DNA of 64,000 nt, taken from an uncultured Olsenella sp. (lineage in GTDB: Bacteria; Actinomycetota; Coriobacteriia; Coriobacteriales; Atopobiaceae). The first letter of the stretch is position 1, and each line of letters begins with the position of its first letter. The notes beneath the pieces are model-generated. The model did no database searches. It was not told the origin of the DNA and saw only the letters and a program-made list of their open reading frames with translations. The translations under genes and the position numbers were made by a program. Below are positions 25,068-32,048 of the stretch, piece after piece. The stretch spans positions 67,324 to 131,323 of the forward strand of contig CAKUIF010000006.1 of assembly GCA_934660915.1 (NCBI GenBank), in the 5' to 3' direction.

Positions 25068-26246
25068 ATGGCCGAGGACGCCAAGCAGTACGCGTTGGAC
25101 AAGCACAAGGAGTGGAAGGGCAAGATCGAGGTCGTGAGCCGCGCCTCCATCTCCACCCCCGAGGAGCTCGCCGTGGCCTACACGCCGGGCGTTGCCGAGC
25201 CCTGCATGAAGATCCACGAGAACGTGGACGATTCCTACACCTACACCCGCCGTGGCAACCTCGTGGCAGTCGTCACCGACGGCACCGCCGTGCTCGGCCT
25301 GGGCGACATCGGCCCGGAGGCCGGCATGCCCGTCATGGAGGGCAAGTGCGCCCTGTTCAAGACCTTCGCCGACGTCGACGCCTTCCCACTGTGCGTCCGC
25401 TCCAAGGACGTCGACGAGATCGTCCGCACGGTCGGGCTGCTCGCCGGCAGCTTCGGCGGCGTGAACCTCGAGGACATCAGTGCTCCGCGCTGCTTCGAGA
25501 TCGAGCGCCGCCTCAAGGAGGTGTGCGACATCCCCGTCTTCCACGACGATCAGCACGGCACCGCCGTCGTGACCTGCGCCGCGCTCATCAACGCGTGCCG
25601 CCTCACCGGCCGTGAGCTCGCCGACGTGCGCGTGGTCTTCTCCGGCGCCGGCGCCGCGGGCATCTCGATCGCGCGCCTGATGAAGCGCATGGGCGTGCGC
25701 GACGTCGTCATCTGCGACCGCCGCGGCGCGATTTACGAGGGCCGCGAGGGCCTGAACCCTGTCAAGGAGGAGGTCGCCTCCTGGACCAACCGCGAGGGCG
25801 TGCACGGCAGCCTGGCCGACGCCGTCAAGGGCGCCGACGTCTTCGTGGGCGTCTCCGCCCCCGGCGCGCTGACGCAGGACATGGTCCGCACCATGGCCGC
25901 CGACCCGATCGTCTTCGCCTGCGCGAACCCCGTGCCCGAGATCATGCCCGACGAGGCACTGGCCGCCGGCGCCGCCGTGGCCGCCACGGGCCGCTCGGAC
26001 TTCCCCAACCAGATCAACAACGTGCTTGCCTTCCCCGGCATCTTCCGCGGCGCCCTGGACGTGCGCGCCTCCGACATCAACGACGACATGATGGAGGCCG
26101 CCGCCTACGCCATCGCCGGCCTGGTCGACGACGATAAGCGCTGCGCGGACTACATCATTCCCGGCGCCTTCGACGAGCGCGTCGCCCCCGCCGTGGCCGC
26201 GGCCGTCGCCGAGGCCGCCCGCAAGTCCGGCGTCGCCCGCCTCTAG
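25068..26246 (+). CDS. NAD(P)-dependent malic enzyme
   Basis: 392 residues. Oxidative decarboxylation of malate to pyruvate and CO2. N-terminal substrate domain has VAYTPGVAEPC, YTRRGNLVAVVTDG and GLGDIGPEAGMPVMEGK; metal-binding FHDDQHGTA is near residue 165; the Rossmann domain has FSGAGAAGISIARLM and ends near FPGIFRGALD. It is the short bacterial form (about 390-400 residues) without a phosphotransacetylase extension. Frame is open from 24852 through the repeat, but TTGGAG before ATG 25068 gives the start. Cofactor preference is not certain. Confidence 0.93.
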   Translation: MAEDAKQYALDKHKEWKGKIEVVSRASISTPEELAVAYTPGVAEPCMKIHENVDDSYTYTRRGNLVAVVTDGTAVLGLGDIGPEAGMPVMEGKCALFKTFADVDAFPLCVRSKDVDEIVRTVGLLAGSFGGVNLEDISAPRCFEIERRLKEVCDIPVFHDDQHGTAVVTCAALINACRLTGRELADVRVVFSGAGAAGISIARLMKRMGVRDVVICDRRGAIYEGREGLNPVKEEVASWTNREGVHGSLADAVKGADVFVGVSAPGALTQDMVRTMAADPIVFACANPVPEIMPDEALAAGAAVAATGRSDFPNQINNVLAFPGIFRGALDVRASDINDDMMEAAAYAIAGLVDDDKRCADYIIPGAFDERVAPAVAAAVAEAARKSGVARL

Positions 26247-26271
26247 GCGCGAACGGCCAAAATCCGGTCCT

Positions 26272-26311
26272 CTTGCAAACAAGGACGCCGACCTGCCTCA
26301 ACCGCAGGTCG
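26272..26311 (+). repeat. 40-bp direct repeat flanking toxin-antitoxin pair (left copy)
   Basis: Begins CTTGCAAACAAGG and runs through GACCTGC CTCAACC GCAGGTC; it matches 27164-27203 at 39 of 40 positions. The left copy forms a hairpin (26283-26316) with a stem of about 13 bp and may end malic enzyme transcripts, although no good T-run follows. Confidence 0.9.
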
Positions 26312-26341
26312 CGTCCACTTCTGTTCGCAGGGCATCCGTGT

Positions 26342-26367
26342 TATATTGTACGGTGAATTACCGTACA
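26342..26367 (+). promoter_or_regulatory. Toxin-antitoxin promoter with overlapping operator
   Basis: -10 box TATATT (26342-26347) is overlapped by a perfect inverted repeat TGTACGGT-N5-ACCGTACA (26347-26367), 13 bases before the antitoxin ATG. Ribbon-helix-helix antitoxins of this type bind such repeats to repress their own operon. Confidence 0.65.
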
Positions 26368-26380
26368 GAACGGAGCGACC

Positions 26381-26659
26381 ATGGCAACCATTTCGGCATC
26401 AAAGAAAGACGCGAGAATCGACCTGCGCATGACCTCCGAGCAGAAGGAAGAGGTTGAGCTCGCCGCGAGCCTTAGCGGCATAAGCCTGTCGCAGTGGTCT
26501 TTGGAAAACCTGCTCGCTTCCGCCCGCGAAGTCATTGCGCGAAGCGGCCATACCGTTATGTCGCCGGAGGACTTCGATGCGTTCACCGAGGCGCTTGACC
26601 GACCTTTGAACCCCAAGCTCGAGCGCTTCGTCTCTCAGAGGTCCGTATGGGAGCAGTGA
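26381..26659 (+). CDS. DUF1778-type (TacA-like) antitoxin
   Basis: 92 residues. The N-terminal ribbon-helix-helix (DARIDLRMTSEQKEEVELAASLSGISLSQW) binds DNA; the C-terminal part (FDAFTEALDRPLNPKLERF) is the usual toxin-wrapping tail of DUF1778 proteins. Overlap of 13 bases with the GNAT toxin gene and the operator overlapping the promoter complete the classical two-gene design. GGAGCG lies before the ATG. Confidence 0.93.
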   Translation: MATISASKKDARIDLRMTSEQKEEVELAASLSGISLSQWSLENLLASAREVIARSGHTVMSPEDFDAFTEALDRPLNPKLERFVSQRSVWEQ

Positions 26660-27129
26660 CGGAGTTCAGTGCGCCGCGTAGGCTGCGGGATGGGGACGAC
26701 CTTTCCGGGTTTTCTTGCGGGGCAAATGCCGTTGACAATTGGCTGGTAAAGCACGCGAGGCACGCCTGCAAGCGGGGGACTGCAGTCGTGTACGTCAGCT
26801 TTGACGAGGCCGGCTCGCTGGCGGGCTTCTATACCCTTTCCGCCCATTCAATGGACCGCAACGCCATGACCGGCTGGCTTGCGAGGAATGCTCCAGACCA
26901 GATCCCGGTCATCCTGCTCGGCATGCTCGGAGTTAGCTCGTCCCATTCCGGCAGGGGTCTCGGGCGGCAACTTCTTCTTGACGCTTACCATCGGGCGAAG
27001 GGCGCTGCCGAGACTATCGGCGCGAAAGCCCTTGTCGTCGATCCGCTGGACGATGATGTTGCAGGGTTTTATCTCGACGTGGGTTTTGAGCGCGTTCCCG
27101 GAAGCGACCGCCTGTTTGCAAGGTTTTAG
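26647..27129 (+). CDS. GNAT-family (TacT-like) toxin
   Basis: 160 residues. TacT-type toxins acetylate the amino group of charged tRNAs and block translation. The family features are present: FSCGANAVDNWLVKHAR near the N-terminus, acetyl-CoA loop SGRGLGRQLL at 101-110, and the putative catalytic Tyr 142 in DDDVAGFYLDVGFE. The start overlaps the antitoxin gene. The whole pair lies between two 40-bp direct repeats. Confidence 0.93.
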   Translation: MGAVTEFSAPRRLRDGDDLSGFSCGANAVDNWLVKHARHACKRGTAVVYVSFDEAGSLAGFYTLSAHSMDRNAMTGWLARNAPDQIPVILLGMLGVSSSHSGRGLGRQLLLDAYHRAKGAAETIGAKALVVDPLDDDVAGFYLDVGFERVPGSDRLFARF

Positions 27130-27163
27130 GACATGACGGCATAACGCCGATGCACAACAATAA

Positions 27164-27203
27164 CTTGCAAACAAGGGCGCCGACCTGCCTCAACCGCAGG
27201 TCG
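27164..27203 (+). repeat. 40-bp direct repeat flanking toxin-antitoxin pair (right copy)
   Basis: Partner of 26272-26311; one mismatch in 40. Distance between copies is 892 bp, nearly all of it the toxin-antitoxin operon. Confidence 0.9.
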
Positions 27204-27215
27204 GCGCCTTTGTTT
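27169..27215. terminator. Bidirectional terminator between toxin and JetD-like genes
   Basis: Stem of 20 bp (AAACAAGGGCGCCGACCTGC with GCAGGTCGGCGCCTTTGTTT, one G-T pair) and a 7-base loop, with T-rich ends on both strands. The JetD-like stop codon (27214-27216) overlaps its right end. Confidence 0.85.
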
Positions 27216-28437
27216 ATGCCAACGAGGCCTGCAGCGGCGCCTGGTTCCATCTGAGACCAAGCCGCAGCTTGGGGAGTCGCCAGCCTCGCCTGGGTTTGGA
27301 GAGAAGCTCGTTTGTGGTCAGGCTTTCCTGCGGGACGCGCCTGTTCGCGGCGAGTACCTGTGTTGCGTAGCTAAGCTCGGTCTCGCTCAGGTGCGCCGCA
27401 ATCAGGTCGGTCCTGGCGTTGTAGATGGAGATCTGAACCGTCGGCTCGTTCATGGACGCAACGGGGAAGCGCTGCTGCGCAAGCTGGACCATCTTGCGAT
27501 ACGCGGCGCCAAACGGGCGAATTCGCACGCCGAACTCGCGCGCCGTTTCCGTGAGCCGCTGGAGTTCCAGCATGCCCGCGCGGTCGAGATCGCCCCAGTA
27601 AAGGAACTCCACGTCCTTGGCGCCAAAGGATTCCTGCAGGTTAAGCAGGTCGCCCATCTTTGCGTCGAGCGCGGCTCCCTGCGCGTACACCACCCCGTCG
27701 ATTCGCTGTCCCAGAATCCTCCTGCTCCCGTGCCCAAAGAGCTGGGCGCGCACGGAGTGGTAGGGGTCCAGGTTCTCGCTGATAAGGATGCTCATGCGCT
27801 CGTGCCGGCGCGGGACGAAGTGCTCCAGGTTGACGGAGGCATCGATTCGGTAGCGAAGGAATCGGTCGAGGCCCGTGCCCTTGAGCATGGCCTTAACATC
27901 CTTGTCGGCCACGATGGCCTTCTCGTTGCCGAAGAGCCGGTAGGAGAGCTCACGGCGAGAGATGTCGACCGACCCGATCGCGTCGTGCGCCCGAAGCTCT
28001 CGATCGATGATCTCGAGCGCTGGCAAGAAACGCTCCATGGACGCGGGACGGTTGAGCAGCCATTTGTTCTGCCAGATGCGCTTGTCCATGGCGCAGAGCC
28101 GTTCTCGCGGCTGTGGGAGCTTTGGGCTCGCAGCCGCTTTAGCCGCCCTGCCCGCTTGCGTACCCGTAGCGTTTCTTGCCGCTCGCTCCGCAGCGATCTC
28201 GTAGACCTTGGCTTTGCCGACGGTCTTTTCGGTTGGGACGAGCACCTCCGCCTCCACCAGGTCTTTCCACATGCGCCCAGGAATGCCCTGCTTGTTGAGC
28301 ACGTTCGAGATGATTGCTGCCGTGATCGGACGGCATGCCGGGTTAAGCAGGCTGTGCGCGATTTCCTGTGCCTGATTCCTTGATACCTGTGGAAGCGCAA
28401 GCCGAACCTGGTCGTCCAAGCTGATGGTTGCCTCCAT
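27214..28437 (-). CDS. Orphan JetD-like (DUF2220/DUF3322) TOPRIM-domain protein
   Basis: 407 residues. The C-terminal half looks like the topoisomerase VI-type TOPRIM nuclease of Wadjet JetD: conserved Glu 221 in ILISENLDPYHS and the DxD pair (Asp 283, Asp 285) in FLYWGDLDRAGMLEL. Before it, RRELSYRLFGNEKAI resembles the SLRLFGDSK-type segment of JetD. The N-terminal 110 residues (helical, basic around 85-110) may be a winged-helix DNA-binding part. No JetA, JetB or JetC (SMC-like) genes lie in the window. It sits beside a toxin-antitoxin pair, between repeats. AGAGGAG precedes the ATG. Assignment rests on motifs only. Confidence 0.7.
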   Translation of the reverse strand: MEATISLDDQVRLALPQVSRNQAQEIAHSLLNPACRPITAAIISNVLNKQGIPGRMWKDLVEAEVLVPTEKTVGKAKVYEIAAERAARNATGTQAGRAAKAAASPKLPQPRERLCAMDKRIWQNKWLLNRPASMERFLPALEIIDRELRAHDAIGSVDISRRELSYRLFGNEKAIVADKDVKAMLKGTGLDRFLRYRIDASVNLEHFVPRRHERMSILISENLDPYHSVRAQLFGHGSRRILGQRIDGVVYAQGAALDAKMGDLLNLQESFGAKDVEFLYWGDLDRAGMLELQRLTETAREFGVRIRPFGAAYRKMVQLAQQRFPVASMNEPTVQISIYNARTDLIAAHLSETELSYATQVLAANRRVPQESLTTNELLSKPRRGWRLPKLRLGLRWNQAPLQASLA

Positions 28438-28526
28438 GTGGGCTCCTCTCTTCCAACGGCGTCTAGCCGTCTTCTAAGACCGAGCATATAAGGAGGTTGT
28501 GACAACAATTGAAGGGCGACGGTCCC

Positions 28527-28760
28527 GCGCGGGATACCGGGAGCGTCGGTAAACGTGCCGCCGGGCCGCGCGAGAAACCGGGAGCGTCGGTATCAGCGGC
28601 CGGGCATTCCGTCGCGGCGGCTACCGACGGTCCCGGTTTTTGGTGAGAAGAAGCCCTTCTTGCCGCCTTTTGCGCGGGAATCGGGGAGTGTCGGTACCGA
28701 CGGTCGGCGATTCAGGCGCAGCCTTCCTTCCGTTTTACCGACGCTCCCGGTATCCCGCGC
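28527..28760. repeat. MITE-like element, GGGAGCGTCGGTA family (copy 1)
   Basis: 234 bp with perfect 27-bp terminal inverted repeats (28527-28553 and 28734-28760). Inside are further alternating CCGGGAGCGTCGGTA and TACCGACGGTCCCGG modules and the hairpin AAGAAGCCCTTCTT. No convincing gene. It fills most of the 466-bp gap between the JetD-like gene and the surface protein gene; a second copy lies beyond that gene at 31518. Confidence 0.9.
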
Positions 28761-28841
28761 AGCACCTGAGCGCCCCCGCGGCTCCCGCCGTCTTGTGTCG
28801 TGTCAAAAAAGTTAAGCTACGCTAATTTACAAGCCCTCCTG

Positions 28842-28870
28842 TTGCTGATAGCCTACTGAATGTTTACTAT
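28842..28870 (+). promoter_or_regulatory. Promoter of the first surface protein gene
   Basis: TTGCTG (28842-28847) and TACTAT (28865-28870) with 17-base spacing, 34 bases before the start codon in an AT-rich patch. Confidence 0.55.
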
Positions 28871-28903
28871 AGCTAACTTTCTCAAGTGACCGGAGGAGAC
28901 TCA

Positions 28904-31375
28904 ATGCGTGTAGCACCAAAAGCAGGCGCGGCAATGCTCTCTCTGCTGCTGGCAGGCAGCGGCATCGCTGCCGTCGGAGGCGTTCCCGTCGTGGCAAAAG
29001 CCCAGGACTCGGTGGCTATAACCAGGGCAGCCGCCGCTTCCGAGCTCGTCGTGACCGACAACTACCCGGCCCTGTATGGCTGGCTCGCGAACAGCCTCGG
29101 CGACGCCACGACAGTAAAGATCGCCGCGTCGACCTGCGGCGCCTCTGACCGCGGCAACGGTACGACGACCATCCCCGCCCAGGTGGCGCAGCTCGTCGGC
29201 TGGCAGGCCAAGAGCTGGTTCGACGAGGAAGGCGAGAAAGTCCGCCAGCTCGGCTACGCCTCGAGCTACGAGACCCTCACCTTCGCCTCCGGGGCCACGA
29301 CCGAGGTCCGCAGCCTCACGCTCAAGCTCCTCGACGATCGGCTCGTCGTCCCTGCGGGCGCGAACATCACGTTTAGGAACTGTACGTTCGTCAACCGCAT
29401 CAAGATCGAGAAGGGCGGCAAGGCCACCTTCGAGAACTGCACGTTCTCTTCCGGCACGATTCTCAACAACGGCCAGGCGAGCTGCACCGGAACCACGAAG
29501 GAGCCCACGAACAAGGGCACGACCGAAAGCGCATTCCAGGGCCTCGGGCTCGTTGCGGCGCAGCCGACCTTGAGCAATGGCGTGCACACCCGCGAGTACG
29601 CGGGCTCCACGGCGCTCACGCTCTCCGGCTCCAACGCCGGCAAGGCCACGCTCGCGGCGGCGATGGACCAGGAGGGCAGCGGCCTTACCGCCACGGTCGA
29701 GAACGGCGTGCTCAAGGTCTCCGGCACGCCCGCGGCCGTCGGCACCTACACCGCCACCGTCACGGCGAGCGCGCCGGATGAGGCCGGTGCCGGCACGCAG
29801 ATCGCGTCGGCGACCGTTGCTATCGCGGTGCGCCAGAACTACGTGTTCAGCGTCGAGGGCACGCTCGATGCCGTCCGCACCGGTCAGGGAGACTACCAGG
29901 ACAGCTCGAACCACGAGCTCGAGGTTTTCGTGACTGACGAAGCCGGCAACAAGCAGAGCTTCTACGACTTCTCGTGCGCGGCGGAGGGCGCGGGCTATGC
30001 GCTCAAGCCGCAGGTTTCGCCTAACGGCTGCGGCCTCAACGCGACGCTGTTCAACGCCGGCGGCAAGGCGACCGTCACGCTGTCCGGCACCGCGGGAGCG
30101 GCGGGCAGCTACCAGGTCGGCGCCGTGGTGACGCTCGGTGACTACTCGTTTGCCACCAACACGGTTGAGCTGCGCATCTACAGCGGCCAGGAGACGCTGG
30201 CGAGCCAGCTCGCAGGCCTTGCCGAGAACATCTCCGACTGGGACATGGAGCCCTACGAGATCGACCGCAGCGACAACGCCGTCATCCCCACGTGGCTCCA
30301 CCACATCTATGGCTCGCACGAGAGCGGCCTGTACGGCCAGATCGGCAACGCGACCGACGCCTTCGCCTCCGACACGATCACCATCCCCGCCGGCGCCGAC
30401 GTCACGCTCGAGAACATCAAGGTGAACAGCTCGGTAAAGATCGTGGTCGAGAAGGGCGCCAAGCTCACGCTCGCCGACTCGGTCGCGTTTGGCCCCATCG
30501 AGGTCAACGGCGGTACGCTGACGCTCAACCGCAGCTCGGCTACCACGAGCACCATCACGCTCAACGACGGCTCCACGCTTGCCGACTCCGAGGTCGTCTC
30601 TCACGCGCAGTTCCTGACGGACGGCCGCAAGCCCACGCCGGCGGCCCCTGGCAGTGTCGTCATCGTCAACGGCGACGTGGCCTTCATGGGCGAGAACATC
30701 ATCAAGCCCGACCAGAGCCAGGTCGGTCTCGAGGTTAACGGCAACGCTCGCGTTCCGCTGGGCTCCTCGCTCACGGTGGCGGGCGGCAACGGCGGCACGG
30801 CCCCGGGCGAGGCCGCGAGCACCGTCAAGCTCAACGGCGGCACCGTCTTTGGCGAGGGCTCGCTCACGGCGACCGGCGGCTCCTACGAGCTCGGCGGCAG
30901 CGGTGTGCCCGCAAAGGCGGTCACGGGTGAAGGCACGCTCTCGACCGGCAAGCTCGTGCTCGCCGGCGGCGACGCCGATACCATCTTTGGCAGCGCGATC
31001 GATGGCGCCGACGCGGGCGTCAAGACTATCGTCGTCACCACGCCTGCGGCCGGCCGTACCATCACGGGCGGCAAGGGCGTGAATGGCGGCGCGGACGGCT
31101 TGGGCGAGGAGTCCGTCACCATCAAAGAGGCAGGGGCGAACGGGCAGCCCGGAGACTCGTCGAAGCCGGGCGAGAACGGCGGCAGCGACTCGGACACTGG
31201 GGCTGATTCGGGCTCTGCGGCGGGTGCCAAAAAGCAGGCGAGCGCGTCTATAACCGCATCTGGCAAGAAGCGCACGCCCCAGATGGGTGACGCTACGAGC
31301 GCGGCACCTGCGGTCGCGTTCGCCGGCGCCGTCGCTGCCCTCGCGGCAGGCGTGCTCACTCGCCGCCGTGACTAG
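28904..31375 (+). CDS. Large secreted, cell-wall-anchored surface protein
   Basis: 823 residues. Signal peptide at 1-about 33 (AMLSLLLAGSGIAAVGG...AKAQ). The middle contains two patches that read like right-handed beta-helix or pectate-lyase-like repeats (VPAGANITFRNCTFVNRIKI; IPAGADVTLENIKVNSSVKI) and an Ig-like putative domain near 230-330. The C-terminus has a variant sorting motif TPQMGD, a hydrophobic stretch and RRRD, fitting sortase anchoring. Start ATG 28904 follows GGAGGAG; GTG 28886 is upstream of that site and less likely. Adhesin or glycan-binding function is inferred. The gene is bracketed by two MITE-like repeats. Confidence 0.85.
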   Translation: MRVAPKAGAAMLSLLLAGSGIAAVGGVPVVAKAQDSVAITRAAAASELVVTDNYPALYGWLANSLGDATTVKIAASTCGASDRGNGTTTIPAQVAQLVGWQAKSWFDEEGEKVRQLGYASSYETLTFASGATTEVRSLTLKLLDDRLVVPAGANITFRNCTFVNRIKIEKGGKATFENCTFSSGTILNNGQASCTGTTKEPTNKGTTESAFQGLGLVAAQPTLSNGVHTREYAGSTALTLSGSNAGKATLAAAMDQEGSGLTATVENGVLKVSGTPAAVGTYTATVTASAPDEAGAGTQIASATVAIAVRQNYVFSVEGTLDAVRTGQGDYQDSSNHELEVFVTDEAGNKQSFYDFSCAAEGAGYALKPQVSPNGCGLNATLFNAGGKATVTLSGTAGAAGSYQVGAVVTLGDYSFATNTVELRIYSGQETLASQLAGLAENISDWDMEPYEIDRSDNAVIPTWLHHIYGSHESGLYGQIGNATDAFASDTITIPAGADVTLENIKVNSSVKIVVEKGAKLTLADSVAFGPIEVNGGTLTLNRSSATTSTITLNDGSTLADSEVVSHAQFLTDGRKPTPAAPGSVVIVNGDVAFMGENIIKPDQSQVGLEVNGNARVPLGSSLTVAGGNGGTAPGEAASTVKLNGGTVFGEGSLTATGGSYELGGSGVPAKAVTGEGTLSTGKLVLAGGDADTIFGSAIDGADAGVKTIVVTTPAAGRTITGGKGVNGGADGLGEESVTIKEAGANGQPGDSSKPGENGGSDSDTGADSGSAAGAKKQASASITASGKKRTPQMGDATSAAPAVAFAGAVAALAAGVLTRRRD

Positions 31376-31452
31376 CTGGTCCGGAGACGCCAAAATCTAG
31401 AGGGTCTCTTCGACAAGTAGTTGAACCACAGAGCTACAGAACCACAGGGCTA

Positions 31453-31493
31453 GGCGCCCGTCGTCCCACTCCGGGCGGCGGGCGCCTTCTTTG
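31453..31493 (+). terminator. Intrinsic terminator of surface protein gene
   Basis: Stem AGGCGCCCG / CGGGCGCCT extended by GTCGTCC/GGGCGG pairs, followed by TCTTTG. Confidence 0.7.
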
Positions 31494-31517
31494 TGCCGCG
31501 GGCTCGCGCTCGCGCTT

Positions 31518-31792
31518 GCGCGGGAATCGGGGAGCGTCGGTAAATGAGCTGCCGGGCTGCGCGAGAAACCGGGAGCGTCGGTACCGGCGGCTGGGCATTC
31601 CGTCGCGGCGGCTACCGACGGTCCCGGTTTCTGGTGAGAAGAAGCCCTTCTTGCCGTCTTGCGCGCGGGAATTGGGGAGTGTCGGTACCGACGGTCGGCG
31701 AATCCCGCGCGGCCCGGTAACCACCTTACCGACGGTCGGCGATTCAGGCGTAGCCTACCTCCCGTTTTACCGACGGTCCCGGATTCCCGCGC
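31518..31792. repeat. MITE-like element, GGGAGCGTCGGTA family (copy 2)
   Basis: 275 bp in the same orientation as copy 1, terminal 27-bp inverted repeats with two mismatches (31518-31544 and 31766-31792). Most of its length is highly similar to copy 1; it is longer because an internal ACCGACGGTCGGCGA segment is duplicated. It occupies the centre of the 673-bp gap 31376-32048; the rest of that gap is AT-richer leader DNA with no gene that I can support. Confidence 0.9.
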
Positions 31793-32048
31793 GCCGCGCC
31801 GTCCTAGGTCCCATGTGTTCCCGGGGGTACCGTTCGCCGATTTTTGAACCGAATTCTAAAAAATGACGAATCGCTTGCTTGAAACCGGTTGAACGGGGAA
31901 TTAAACTTGCGTCTCGCGGAATCGACCAGCATTCAAAAACAAAGCCCTCTGATTTAAAAAACCGCCGGACCTAAAACGCAGCACGCAATCGGCCGAGGGC
32001 GAATCCGCGCAGCAAACAAGGTTGCTCCATAGACCGAAAGGCACAGCA

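Noticed and set aside
28901..31393. 830-codon minus-strand open frame opposite the surface protein gene
   Set aside because: The plus strand has promoter, ribosome site, signal peptide and sorting signal; the minus frame has none.
31516..31866. Small open frames inside both MITE-like elements (28555-28815 and 31516-31866) with similar translations
   Set aside because: The similarity follows from the nucleotide repeat; there are no ribosome sites, and the frames run out of the element at different points.
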